From positions 1,984,001 through 2,048,000 of the forward strand of contig JAADJJ010000001.1 in assembly GCA_010092695.1 (NCBI GenBank): a stretch of DNA of 64,000 nucleotides, in the 5' to 3' direction. Under the pieces are notes generated by a model that was not told where the DNA came from, did no database searches, and saw nothing but the letters and a program-made list of their open reading frames with translations. How positions within the stretch are numbered: the first letter of the stretch is position 1; every line of letters begins with the position of its first letter. This document shows, one piece after another, positions 27,081 through 35,458 of the stretch. The position numbers and the translations under genes are program-made. The DNA is from Enterobacteriaceae bacterium 4M9 (lineage in GTDB: Bacteria; Pseudomonadota; Gammaproteobacteria; Enterobacterales; Enterobacteriaceae).

Positions 27081-28241
27081 GTGAGACTGCATTGCCACAA
27101 TCGTGTCGCACTGCTGCTGGTGATACTGATGGCGCTGGCGGCGGGACTGCCGTTCCTCAGCCATGCGCCTAACCGGCTGCTTTCCGGCGAGCCGGTTTCC
27201 TTGCCTGCGCTACTGGGCGCGGCATTCTGGCTGTTGCTCATTCCTTTTCTTCTTCTGCTCACACTGGCGTTTATTCCGTATCCACGGGCATCGTCCATCG
27301 TCACGCTGGTGATAAGCCAGGGGTTGCTGGTAGTGCTGTTGTTACTGCTGGCGCGCAGTGCTAACGCGCTTGCCGCAGACGCCAGCCCGGCTGCGCGCAC
27401 CTCGCCGGGCAGCGGGCTGTGGTTGTTAGTGTCTTTATGCCTGCTGTTGTGCAGTGATGCGGCAGGGCGGCTTACCCGGCGCGGCACCTGGCGCTGGTTG
27501 TTGCAGGCGCAGGTGTGGGTTATCCCGCTACTGCTGCTGGCACACGGGCAGTTTGCCAACCTTTCCCTTCTTAAAGAATATGCCAACCGACAAGACGTAT
27601 TTGACGATGCGCTGGGCCGACATTTGCTGCTGCTTGGCGCGACGCTGCTGCCTGCGCTGCTCATTGGCGTGCCGCTGGGCGTGTGGAGCTATCGCCGTGC
27701 TGCGCTGCGTGGCCCGCTCTTTACCGTACTGAATATTATTCAGACAGTGCCTGCCGTGGCGCTGTTTGGTTTGCTGATAGCGCCGCTGGCTGACCTTGGG
27801 CGCTGGTTGTCCGGGCTGGGTGTGACGGGGATCAGCGGTACCGGGTTGACGCCTGCGCTGCTGGCGCTGGTGCTGTATGCCCTGTTACCGCTGGTCAGAA
27901 GCGTGGTGGCGGGGCTGGAGCAGGTGCCCGCGGAGGTACGCGAAAGCGCGCGCGGTATGGGCATGTCGGCGTGGCAAATCTTTTTTCAGGTGGAAGTGCC
28001 GCTGGCGCTACCGGTACTGCTGCGTGGCCTGAAGGTGGTGGCGGTACAGACGTTCGGCCTGGCGGTCGTGGCGGCGCTAATTGGTGCAGGCGGCTTTGGC
28101 GCACTGGTGTTTCAGGGGCTGCTCAGTAGCGCGCTGGATCTGGTGCTGCTGGGGGTTATCCCGGTTATCGCGCTGGCGGTACTGGCAGATGCGCTGTTTA
28201 ACCTGCTGATTGTCGGGCTGGAGGCGGCAAATCATGATTGA
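27081..28241 (+). CDS. yehY: YehY, osmoprotectant ABC transporter permease
   Basis: 386 residues (E. coli about 385). The N-terminal half has several hydrophobic segments of unknown role. The C-terminal half is a binding-protein-dependent permease domain with the ATPase-contacting EAA-like loop VPAEVRESARGMGMSAWQIF. It starts with GTG at 27081 directly after yehZ, with the AAGG of the preceding stop region as ribosome site. It works with YehW as the membrane channel. Confidence 0.9.
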   Translation: MRLHCHNRVALLLVILMALAAGLPFLSHAPNRLLSGEPVSLPALLGAAFWLLLIPFLLLLTLAFIPYPRASSIVTLVISQGLLVVLLLLLARSANALAADASPAARTSPGSGLWLLVSLCLLLCSDAAGRLTRRGTWRWLLQAQVWVIPLLLLAHGQFANLSLLKEYANRQDVFDDALGRHLLLLGATLLPALLIGVPLGVWSYRRAALRGPLFTVLNIIQTVPAVALFGLLIAPLADLGRWLSGLGVTGISGTGLTPALLALVLYALLPLVRSVVAGLEQVPAEVRESARGMGMSAWQIFFQVEVPLALPVLLRGLKVVAVQTFGLAVVAALIGAGGFGALVFQGLLSSALDLVLLGVIPVIALAVLADALFNLLIVGLEAANHD

Positions 28242-29163
28242 ATTTATTGGCGTCAGTAAATATTACCAGGGACGCGCGGCGGTAGATGGACTGTCGCTGA
28301 ACTGTCCGCAAGGGGCATTTACCGTGCTGGTGGGCACGTCCGGTTCAGGAAAGTCCACCACGCTCAAGATGATAAACCGGCTGGTGGAGCACGACGCCGG
28401 GCAGATTCGCTTTGCCGGGCGTGATATCAACGAAACTGACCCGCGCCAGTTGCGCCAGCGTATTGGTTATGCCATTCAGTCCGTGGGGCTGTTCCCACAC
28501 TGGACGGTGGCGCGCAACATTGCCACCGTACCGCAGTTGCTGCACTGGCCGAAGCAAAAAATCAACGCGCGGGTAGACGAGCTTCTGGATTTGCTGGGGC
28601 TGGAGCCTGCGCTTTTTCGCGAGCGCTATCCGCACCAGCTTTCAGGTGGGCAACAGCAGCGGGTGGGCGTGGCGCGGGCGCTGGCCGCAGACCCTGAAGT
28701 GTTGTTGATGGATGAGCCGTTTGGTGCGCTCGACCCGGTAACGCGCACGGCAATGCAGCAGGAAATTCGCCGCATTCACCAATTGCAGGGGCGCACCATT
28801 GTGCTGGTCACGCACGATGTGGATGAAGCGCTGCGGCTGGCCGACCGCGTGGTGCTGATGGACGGCGGCAAGGTAATACAGCAGGGCACGCCGCATGAAC
28901 TTCTCAGCCAGCCTGCCAGTCCGTTTGTGCGCGCGTTTTTTGGCAGCCACGAGCCTGGCGTGCGGTTGCTGTCGCTGCACACAGTGGCGCAGCGTATGCG
29001 CTCTGGGGAGCGCTGTCGCGGTGAGTCGGTGCCTCATGATTTAACGCTGCGCGAGGCGCTGTCACGTTTTGTGGAGTCTGGCGTGACCACACTTGGCGTC
29101 ACCGATGCCACCGGCCAGCCCTGCGGCGTGCTGCATTTCAATGACCTGGTTGAAACGTCGTGA
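28234..29163 (+). CDS. yehX: YehX, osmoprotectant ABC transporter ATPase
   Basis: 309 residues. The ATPase domain shows Walker A (VGTSGSGKST), the signature LSGGQQQRVG and Walker B (LLMDEPFGALDP). A C-terminal region of about 65 residues, as in OpuCA/ProV-like ATPases, contains a CBS-like sequence (LREALSRFVESGVTTLGV). I chose the ATG at 28234, which overlaps the end of yehY and matches the E. coli protein; the frame also opens at 28210. It powers uptake through YehY/YehW. Confidence 0.93.
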   Translation: MIEFIGVSKYYQGRAAVDGLSLNCPQGAFTVLVGTSGSGKSTTLKMINRLVEHDAGQIRFAGRDINETDPRQLRQRIGYAIQSVGLFPHWTVARNIATVPQLLHWPKQKINARVDELLDLLGLEPALFRERYPHQLSGGQQQRVGVARALAADPEVLLMDEPFGALDPVTRTAMQQEIRRIHQLQGRTIVLVTHDVDEALRLADRVVLMDGGKVIQQGTPHELLSQPASPFVRAFFGSHEPGVRLLSLHTVAQRMRSGERCRGESVPHDLTLREALSRFVESGVTTLGVTDATGQPCGVLHFNDLVETS

Positions 29164-29171
29164 GCAGCGTC

Positions 29172-29903
29172 ATGGTCATGTTACGCTCATCGTTATTCTG
29201 GTTGCTGGCGCTGTTTATTGCATTGCTGATGGCGCTGCCGCACAGCGAAGCACTGTGGGCCAGGTGGTTTCCAGCGCTTGACCGGCCGCTCTATCAACAG
29301 GACAGCTTTGCCGCGCTGGCGTTGGTGCATCTGCTGCTGGTGCTGGCCTCCAGCCTGCTGGCGGCGGTTATCGGCATTAGCGTGGGGATTGCCGTAACGC
29401 GCCCTGGCGGGCGCGAGTTTCGCCCGCTGGCGGAAACCCTGGCTGCGGTGGGGCAGACGTTTCCTCCCGTTGCTGTGCTGGCGATTGCGGTACCGGTGCT
29501 GGGGTTTGGGCAAACCCCTGCGCTGATTGCGCTGGTGCTGTATGGGTTATTGCCGATATTACAGGGTACCCTCGCAGGAATGGCGGCAGTGCCAGCGGAT
29601 GCCCGCGAGGTGGCAAACGGCGTAGGGATGAGCCACTGGCAGCGACTGTGGCAGGTGGAATTGCCGCTTGCCGCACCGGTAATGCTGGCAGGTCTCAGAA
29701 CATCGGTGATTATTAATATTGGCACGGCAGCGATTGCCTCGACCGTGGGCGTACGCTCGCTTGGCACGCCAATTATTATCGGCCTGAGTGGGTTTAATAC
29801 CGCGTGGGTTATTCAGGGAGCGGTGACGGTCGCGCTGATGGCCATTGTGGTTGACAGCGCTTTTGCGCATTTACAGCGTCGCTTTACCCCATACGCACGA
29901 TAA
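29172..29903 (+). CDS. yehW: YehW, osmoprotectant ABC transporter permease
   Basis: 243 residues, exactly the E. coli length when started at the ATG at 29172 (MVMLRSSLFWLL, like E. coli MKMLRDPLFWLI). A GTG at 29160 that overlaps the yehX TGA is an alternative, adding four residues. It has five to six membrane segments and the permease loop VPADAREVANGVGMSHWQRL. Its last 20 bases overlap the 3' end of yohO on the other strand. Confidence 0.92.
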   Translation: MVMLRSSLFWLLALFIALLMALPHSEALWARWFPALDRPLYQQDSFAALALVHLLLVLASSLLAAVIGISVGIAVTRPGGREFRPLAETLAAVGQTFPPVAVLAIAVPVLGFGQTPALIALVLYGLLPILQGTLAGMAAVPADAREVANGVGMSHWQRLWQVELPLAAPVMLAGLRTSVIINIGTAAIASTVGVRSLGTPIIIGLSGFNTAWVIQGAVTVALMAIVVDSAFAHLQRRFTPYAR

Positions 29904-29991
29904 TGCTGTAGCCCATCAGCATAACGCCACCGATACCACCGAGCGCCATGAGGATCATGCCGGCGATTATCGCGATTTTACCTGGTTTCAT
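29884..29991 (-). CDS. yohO: YohO, 35-residue single-span membrane protein
   Basis: The minus strand encodes MKPGKIAIIAGMILMALGG followed by IGGVMLMGYSIIVRMG. This closely matches E. coli YohO (35 residues), sharing MALGGIGGVML. A strong AAAGGA lies seven bases before the ATG. It is essentially one hydrophobic helix with positive N-terminal residues. Its end overlaps yehW tail to tail. In E. coli yohO sits between yehW and mlrA; here mlrA is absent and metG follows. Function unknown. Confidence 0.85.
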   Translation of the reverse strand: MKPGKIAIIAGMILMALGGIGGVMLMGYSIIVRMG

Positions 29992-30182
29992 GATGTGTTC
30001 CTTTTGTTAGCAAAAGGATTATACGGTGAAGAAAAGCTGTTAACGAAGCATTATGTGCCGGATGGGTGAAGCGGTGCACATCCAACGCGATTTTCTGCCT
30101 GTCGGGGTATGGCAGGCGCTGTTTTGCCACGCGACAACCACATGCTTTCTGAACGACGCCCAGGTAAAACCGGTAGAAAAGC

Positions 30183-30211
30183 AAAACCCCACGGCGTTGC
30201 GTGGGGTTTTG
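30183..30211 (-). terminator. Rho-independent terminator of metG
   Basis: AAAACCCCACG / CGTGGGGTTTT stem about 20 bases beyond the metG stop; read leftwards it ends in a T tract. The remaining DNA up to yohO (29992-30182) shows no gene or recognisable site. Confidence 0.88.
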
Positions 30212-30229
30212 TGTGCATCTCAGCTGTGT

Positions 30230-32263
30230 TTAGCTGACGCGCTGGCCTGGCTGTGCGCCGCTGTCCGGGCTTAACAGGAAGATATCTTTCCCGCCAGGGC
30301 CGGCTGCCATTACCATGCCTTCAGACATGCCAAAGCGCATTTTACGCGGCGCCAGGTTCGCGACCATCACCGTCAGGCGACCAATCAGCGCCTGCGGGTC
30401 CGGATACGCGGAGCGGATGCCGGAGAACACGTTGCGCTTCTCGCCGCCGAGATCGAGCGTCAGGCGCAGCAGCTTGTCGGAGCCGTCCACAAACTCAGCG
30501 TTTTCAATGAGTGCAATGCGCATATCCACTTTGGCGAAGTCGTCAAAGGTGATGGTCTCAGCAATCGGTTCATCGGCAAGCGGGCCGCTCACTGGCTGTG
30601 CTGCGGTGGCCTTCACTTCTTCTTTTGATGCCTCAACCAGTGCTTCGACCTGCTTCATGTCGATACGGTTATACAGCGCCTTGAAGGTATTGACCTTGTG
30701 ACTCAGCAGCGGCTGGGCAATACCGTCCCAGGTCAGGGTGGTATTGAGGAACGTTTCGGTGCGTTCGGCAAGCGAAGGCAGTACCGGCTTAAGCCAGGTC
30801 ATCAGCACGCGGAACAGGTTGATGCCCATAGAGCAGATAGCCTGAAGGTCAGCGTCACGGCCTTCTTCTTTCGCGACCACCCACGGCGCTTGTTCGTCCA
30901 CATAACGGTTAGCGAGGTCAGCCAGCGCCATGATTTCACGCACCGCGCGGCCAAATTCACGGCTCTCCCACGCATCGCCAATGCTTTTTGCCGCGTCGGT
31001 AAAGGTCTGGTACAGCGCCGGGTCAGCAAGCTCTGCGGCGAGTTCGCCATCAAAACGTTTGGCAATGAAGCCCGCGTTACGGGAGGCCAGGTTAACCACT
31101 TTGTTGACGATATCGGCGTTCACGCGCTGCACGAAGTCTTCGAGGTTAAGGTCGATATCGTCGATGCGCGGTGACAGTTTGGCGGTGTAGTAGTAACGCA
31201 GACTGTCAGCATCAAAATGCTTAAGCCAGGTGCTGGCTTTGATGAAGGTGCCGCGGGATTTTGACATCTTGGCGCCGTTTACCGTTACGTAGCCATGTAC
31301 GAACAGGTTGGTCGGCTTGCGGTAGCCGCTGCCTTCCAGCATGGCCGGCCAGAACAGGCTGTGGAAGTACACGATGTCTTTGCCGATAAAGTGATACAGC
31401 TCGGCGTCAGAATCTTTTTTCCACCACTCGTCAAAGTTCAGGTCGTCGCGCTTGTCGCACAGGTTTTTGAACGAACCCATGTAGCCAATCGGCGCGTCCA
31501 GCCAGACGTAGAAGTATTTGCCCGGCGCGTTCGGGATTTCAAAACCGAAGTACGGCGCGTCGCGGGAGATATCCCACTGCTGCAAACCGGCGTCGAACCA
31601 CTCCTGCATTTTGTTCGCAACCTGCTCCTGCAGCGCACCAGAGCGCGTCCAGGCTTTCAGCATTTCGCTAAACGACGGCAGGTCAAAGAAGAAGTGCTCG
31701 GATTCGCGCATCACCGGGGTGGCGCCAGACACCACGGATTTCGGGTCAATCAGCTCAGTTGGGCTGTAGGTTGCGCCACACACTTCGCAGTTGTCGCCGT
31801 ACTGGTCCGGGGATTTACATTTCGGGCAGGTGCCTTTCACAAAACGGTCCGGCAGGAACATGCCTTTTTCCGGATCGTAAAGCTGGGAGATGGTGCGGTT
31901 TTTGATAAAGCCGTTTTCTTTCAGGCGCGTGTAGATAAGCTCAGACAGCTCGCGGTTCTCCTCGCTGTGCGTGGAGTGATAGTTGTCATAGCTGATATCA
32001 AAACCGGCAAAATCGGTCTGATGTTCCTGGCTCATTTCACCAATCATCTGCTCTGGCGTGATGCCAAGCTGCTGTGCTTTAAGCATAATCGGCGTGCCGT
32101 GGGCATCGTCGGCGCAGATGAAGTTGACGTTGTGGCCGCGCATTCGCTGATACCGAACCCAGACATCCGCCTGGATATGCTCCAGCATGTGGCCGAGATG
32201 AATGGAGCCATTCGCATAGGGAAGGGCGCAGGTAACCAGTATTTTCTTCGCGACGTGAGCCAT
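30230..32263 (-). CDS. metG: Methionyl-tRNA synthetase
   Basis: 677 residues, identical in length to E. coli MetRS. The catalytic HIGH motif appears as HLGH in PYANGSIHLGHMLEH and KMSKS in GAKMSKSRGTF. A zinc knuckle is formed by CPKC and CEVC (about residues 145-162). The last ~100 residues are a tRNA-binding domain (FAKVDMRIALIENAE). It charges tRNA-Met and initiator tRNA in the cytoplasm. It is divergent from mrp, as in E. coli. Confidence 0.98.
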   Translation of the reverse strand: MAHVAKKILVTCALPYANGSIHLGHMLEHIQADVWVRYQRMRGHNVNFICADDAHGTPIMLKAQQLGITPEQMIGEMSQEHQTDFAGFDISYDNYHSTHSEENRELSELIYTRLKENGFIKNRTISQLYDPEKGMFLPDRFVKGTCPKCKSPDQYGDNCEVCGATYSPTELIDPKSVVSGATPVMRESEHFFFDLPSFSEMLKAWTRSGALQEQVANKMQEWFDAGLQQWDISRDAPYFGFEIPNAPGKYFYVWLDAPIGYMGSFKNLCDKRDDLNFDEWWKKDSDAELYHFIGKDIVYFHSLFWPAMLEGSGYRKPTNLFVHGYVTVNGAKMSKSRGTFIKASTWLKHFDADSLRYYYTAKLSPRIDDIDLNLEDFVQRVNADIVNKVVNLASRNAGFIAKRFDGELAAELADPALYQTFTDAAKSIGDAWESREFGRAVREIMALADLANRYVDEQAPWVVAKEEGRDADLQAICSMGINLFRVLMTWLKPVLPSLAERTETFLNTTLTWDGIAQPLLSHKVNTFKALYNRIDMKQVEALVEASKEEVKATAAQPVSGPLADEPIAETITFDDFAKVDMRIALIENAEFVDGSDKLLRLTLDLGGEKRNVFSGIRSAYPDPQALIGRLTVMVANLAPRKMRFGMSEGMVMAAGPGGKDIFLLSPDSGAQPGQRVS

Positions 32264-32415
32264 AGTTATCGTTCAGTTTTCATGAATAAAAAAAGGGGTT
32301 CGATAGTAACAAATGGGGAATAGTTTGGTAAGCCAAAAGCGAGTGATGGGGGAATTATTCGCTCTCTGGTATGCTTAAGGACAAGCAATGTCATTACCCT
32401 AACAAAGGAGTCGGG

Positions 32416-33525
32416 ATGAACTCGCAATCCCCGTCCAGATCCCCGGAAGCCCTGCGCGCCACGGTTGCCGGGACGCTGGTCAATTTTCAGCACCCAACGT
32501 TAACGCATAACCTCACCGCCCTGAAAGCGCTGCATCACGTTGCCTGGCTTGATGAGACCGTGCACATTGAATTGCAAATGCCGTTTGCCTGGAAGAGCGC
32601 GTTTGAAGAACTTAAAGAGCAGTGCAGCGCGGATTTGCTGCGCCTGACTGGCGCAAAAGCCATTGACTGGAAGCTCAGCCACAACATCGCCACGCTCAAG
32701 CGCGTGAAGGATCAAGCTGGCATCAATGGCGTGAAGAACATCATTGCCGTCAGTTCCGGCAAGGGCGGTGTGGGTAAATCTTCCACCGCCGTGAACCTGG
32801 CGCTGGCGCTGGCCGCGGAAGGGGCAAAGGTCGGTATTCTGGATGCCGATATCTACGGTCCCTCTATCCCGACGATGCTTGGCGCCGAAGGCGAGCGCCC
32901 AACCTCGCCGGATGGCACCCACATGGCCCCGATTCTGGCCCATGGGTTGGCCACTAACTCCATTGGCTATCTCGTGACCGACGATAACGCCATGGTCTGG
33001 CGTGGGCCGATGGCGAGCAAAGCGCTGATGCAAATGTTGCAGGAAACCCTGTGGCCGGAGCTGGACTATCTGGTGCTCGACATGCCGCCAGGTACCGGTG
33101 ACATTCAGCTGACGCTGGCGCAGAACATTCCGGTGACCGGTGCGGTGGTGGTGACCACGCCGCAGGATGTGGCGCTGCTGGATGCCAAAAAAGGCATCGT
33201 GATGTTCCGCAAAGTTGACGTGCCGGTACTGGGCATTGTTGAGAATATGAGCATGCATATTTGCAGCAACTGCGGCCACCATGAGCCGATTTTCGGCACC
33301 GGCGGCGCTGAGAAGCTGGCGGCGACATACCACACTGCGCTACTGGGGCAGATGCCGCTGCACATTACCTTGCGTGAAGATCTCGACCGTGGGCAGCCGA
33401 CGGTAGTAAGCCGCCCGGACAGCGAATTTACCGCCATGTACCGCCAGCTTGCAGGCCGCGTTGCCGCGCAGCTTTACTGGCAGGGCGAGGTCATTCCGGG
33501 GGAGATTGCGTTTCGCGCGCTGTGA
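32416..33525 (+). CDS. mrp: Mrp/ApbC, iron-sulfur cluster carrier ATPase
   Basis: 369 residues, as in E. coli. It has an N-terminal MIP18-like region and then a P-loop ParA/MinD-type ATPase with SSGKGGVGKSSTAVN. The CSNCG motif near residue 280 binds the Fe-S cluster between subunits. The ATG at 32416 has GGAG nine bases upstream; the open frame also extends to 32371 without support. It transfers Fe-S clusters to apoproteins. Divergent transcription from metG is conserved in enterics. Confidence 0.96.
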   Translation: MNSQSPSRSPEALRATVAGTLVNFQHPTLTHNLTALKALHHVAWLDETVHIELQMPFAWKSAFEELKEQCSADLLRLTGAKAIDWKLSHNIATLKRVKDQAGINGVKNIIAVSSGKGGVGKSSTAVNLALALAAEGAKVGILDADIYGPSIPTMLGAEGERPTSPDGTHMAPILAHGLATNSIGYLVTDDNAMVWRGPMASKALMQMLQETLWPELDYLVLDMPPGTGDIQLTLAQNIPVTGAVVVTTPQDVALLDAKKGIVMFRKVDVPVLGIVENMSMHICSNCGHHEPIFGTGGAEKLAATYHTALLGQMPLHITLREDLDRGQPTVVSRPDSEFTAMYRQLAGRVAAQLYWQGEVIPGEIAFRAL

Positions 33526-33547
33526 TAGTTCAGACGTGACCCGCGTA

Positions 33548-33575
33548 AAGCCGCTTCCTGTGAAGCGGCTTTTTT
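33548..33575 (+). terminator. Rho-independent terminator of mrp
   Basis: AAGCCGCTTC / GAAGCGGCTT stem, four-base loop, followed by T residues; 22 bases after the mrp stop. Confidence 0.92.
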
Positions 33576-33606
33576 ATGGTTCAGGGAAATGAACGCTCAG
33601 TACGTA

Positions 33607-33972
33607 TCAGTGCTGATAAAAAATATCGCCCGACATGGCGCGCAGCACCTTGCCTTCGGTATTGGTGATGAGTACATAGTTGCCGCCCATGTAGGTCCAG
33701 TGGCTGTCGGCATCAGGCGCGGGCAGGTGGCGCTGGTTCCACTGGCCGATTTCATATTGCTTTGAGCGATATAATTCCGGGACGATATCGCCAGGTTTAA
33801 AGGTACGGAAATCAGCACTGAATTCTTTGAGCTCGAACGACGCATCGCCGCGTTGTGCCTGTGGCTGCGTTAAAGCTTCTGCCTGTTCATCCACGCTGCC
33901 CTGCGCGGCCAGTACCTGGCTGGCGTTTCCCAGCAGCAGCGCTGCTGCCAGTAACACAACTTTTCTACCCAT
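33607..33972 (-). CDS. rcnB: RcnB-family periplasmic protein (nickel/cobalt homeostasis)
   Basis: 121 residues. A signal peptide (LLAAALLLGNASQVLAA) is followed by the RcnB domain. FRTFKPGDIVPELYRSKQYE, the LPAPDADSHWTYMGGNYVLI core and the ending SGDIFYQH match E. coli RcnB almost block by block. RcnB helps tune nickel and cobalt export by RcnA. Neither rcnA nor rcnR is in the window, so this may be an orphan copy or a paralogue. The ATG at 33972 has GGAG seven bases upstream; the open frame extends to 34125 without support. Confidence 0.8.
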   Translation of the reverse strand: MGRKVVLLAAALLLGNASQVLAAQGSVDEQAEALTQPQAQRGDASFELKEFSADFRTFKPGDIVPELYRSKQYEIGQWNQRHLPAPDADSHWTYMGGNYVLITNTEGKVLRAMSGDIFYQH

Positions 33973-34349
33973 AATCACTCCGCTTTTTGGCTTACCCGCA
34001 CTGATATCGGGACAGCATTTATCTTCCAGGAACGCTGTCATGCGCCGTTTATGATTCACTCCTTTGAAAAGTGCGGCAAGTTTGATTGTGTGTGAAAAGG
34101 TGTCATTTCGCAATTTGCGAAACAATTCATTTACTTTTTACCCACTGTCATTACGGAATGCCCCTGGCGTTCATCCGTTGTAATATGAGGTAAAATAATT
34201 ATATTTCTCATTTGCATTTGGCGGCTGTGTTGACCGTGAAGACAGCGCTGGAAACGACAGCCCCACTAAAGGCGTAGAGTGAGTGGGCTTGCTGGCTAGA
34301 TAACCCTGCTGGTAGAACGAACCCGTAGTTATCCAAAGAGGACATAACA

Positions 34350-34820
34350 ATGCAGGCTGGAATCAAAATGATGGCCGCTCTGTGGCTGAGCGCTGGAATG
34401 GTGTTTGGTGTAGGTGCGGCACAAAACGTTACGCGCGATGTCGCGGCAGAAGAGGCAAACCGCACGCTGGTGCTCAATTTCTATGACCGCTTTTTTAATA
34501 AACATGAAGTTACGCAGGCTGCTGAAGTGGTGGCAGACAATTACAAACAACACAACCCGCAGGTGCCGGATGGCAAAGCGCCGTTTGTGTCCTATTTTGC
34601 TGGTTACTTTAAAGAGAACCCGCAGTCGCGTGCACGTATTGTCCGTAGCGCCACCGATGGCGACCTGGTCTATCTGCACGTTCACTCTGCCAGCGGGCCG
34701 AAAGACCGTGGACAGGCGGTGGTGGATATTTTCCGCGTGCAGGGCGGGAAGATTGTTGAGCACTGGGATGTGATTCAGGAGGTGCCGGAGAAGGCAGCCA
34801 ACAGTAATACCATGTTCTGA
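34350..34820 (+). CDS. Secreted SnoaL-like (NTF2-fold) protein
   Basis: 156 residues. A signal peptide (ending about FGVGAA) precedes a SnoaL-like cone-fold domain recognisable from VLNFYDRFFNKHEVTQAAEV, YKQHNPQVPDGKAPFVSYF and VVDIFRVQGGKIVEHWDVIQ. Proteins of this group are annotated as predicted aldol-condensation or polyketide-cyclase-like; the enzymatic role is unproven. AGAGGA lies before the ATG. The 224 bp upstream (34126-34349) are AT-rich and show no gene. Confidence 0.75.
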   Translation: MQAGIKMMAALWLSAGMVFGVGAAQNVTRDVAAEEANRTLVLNFYDRFFNKHEVTQAAEVVADNYKQHNPQVPDGKAPFVSYFAGYFKENPQSRARIVRSATDGDLVYLHVHSASGPKDRGQAVVDIFRVQGGKIVEHWDVIQEVPEKAANSNTMF

Positions 34821-34826
34821 CGCTTT

Positions 34827-34847
34827 CGGCCCGTAAGGGCCGTTTTT
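34827..34847 (+). terminator. Rho-independent terminator of the SnoaL-like gene
   Basis: CGGCCC / GGGCCG stem with a GTAA loop and five T residues, six bases after the stop. Confidence 0.9.
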
Positions 34848-34909
34848 CATTGTGCCCGCCGCGCTATTTCCCCGTATGATAAGCATCCTGTTAATAAACG
34901 GATATGCCC

Positions 34910-35389
34910 ATGATTTGGTTGATGCTGTTGACGCTGGTGGTGGTGTTTATTGTTGGTTTTCGCGTGCTGACCTCGGACTCGCGCCGTGCGGTCAAGCGCC
35001 TGAGCGAAAGGCTGGCGATTACGCCGGTGGCGGTGGAATCAATGATGGACCAGATGGGGAAGGTCGCCAGCAGTGAATTTCTTGCACTGCTTGCCCGCCC
35101 GGGCGAAACCGCGCTTGCGCACGGTGCGCAGACATTGCTCATCTGGCAACTCTTCATCATTGACGTCAGCGACAGCAATCTGGTGACCTGGCACCGCATT
35201 CTCCAGCGTGCGCGACTGGCCTCGCCGTTGAGTGACGCTCAGATTCGCCTTGCGTTCAGCTTGCTGCGTGAGATGGAGCCAGAAATGGATGAAATGAAGG
35301 CGTTTCAGCAACGTTATAACGCGTTTTACGCCGAACATGCCCCCCAGCCGCGGTTGGCTGCTGCTAACGATGGCGATTTACTGCACTAA
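34910..35389 (+). CDS. YicN-like protein (DUF1198)
   Basis: 159 residues with one N-terminal membrane span (MIWLMLLTLVVVFIVGFRVL) and a cytoplasmic helical domain. MIWLMLLTLVVVFIVGFRVL, VESMMDQMGKVASSEFL and MRYNAF-like QQRYNAFYAEH correspond to E. coli YicN. The ATG at 34910 has GGAT at good spacing; an ATG at 34904 lies too close to it. Function unknown. Confidence 0.8.
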   Translation: MIWLMLLTLVVVFIVGFRVLTSDSRRAVKRLSERLAITPVAVESMMDQMGKVASSEFLALLARPGETALAHGAQTLLIWQLFIIDVSDSNLVTWHRILQRARLASPLSDAQIRLAFSLLREMEPEMDEMKAFQQRYNAFYAEHAPQPRLAAANDGDLLH

Positions 35390-35408
35390 AGCACCCGTTG
35401 GATAAAAC

Positions 35409-35438
35409 AAAGGCGCTGTGGTTGCCCGCAGCGCCTTT
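35409..35438. terminator. Terminator shared by the YicN-like gene and the convergent M20 gene
   Basis: AAGGCGCTG / CAGCGCCTTT stem with an eight-to-ten-base loop; T residues follow in both directions between two convergent genes. Confidence 0.75.
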
Positions 35439-35458
35439 ACTGCTTAATTACGTTACCC

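Noticed and set aside
31295..32323. 342-codon plus-strand frame opposite metG
   Set aside because: metG has all class I synthetase motifs; this is a shadow frame.
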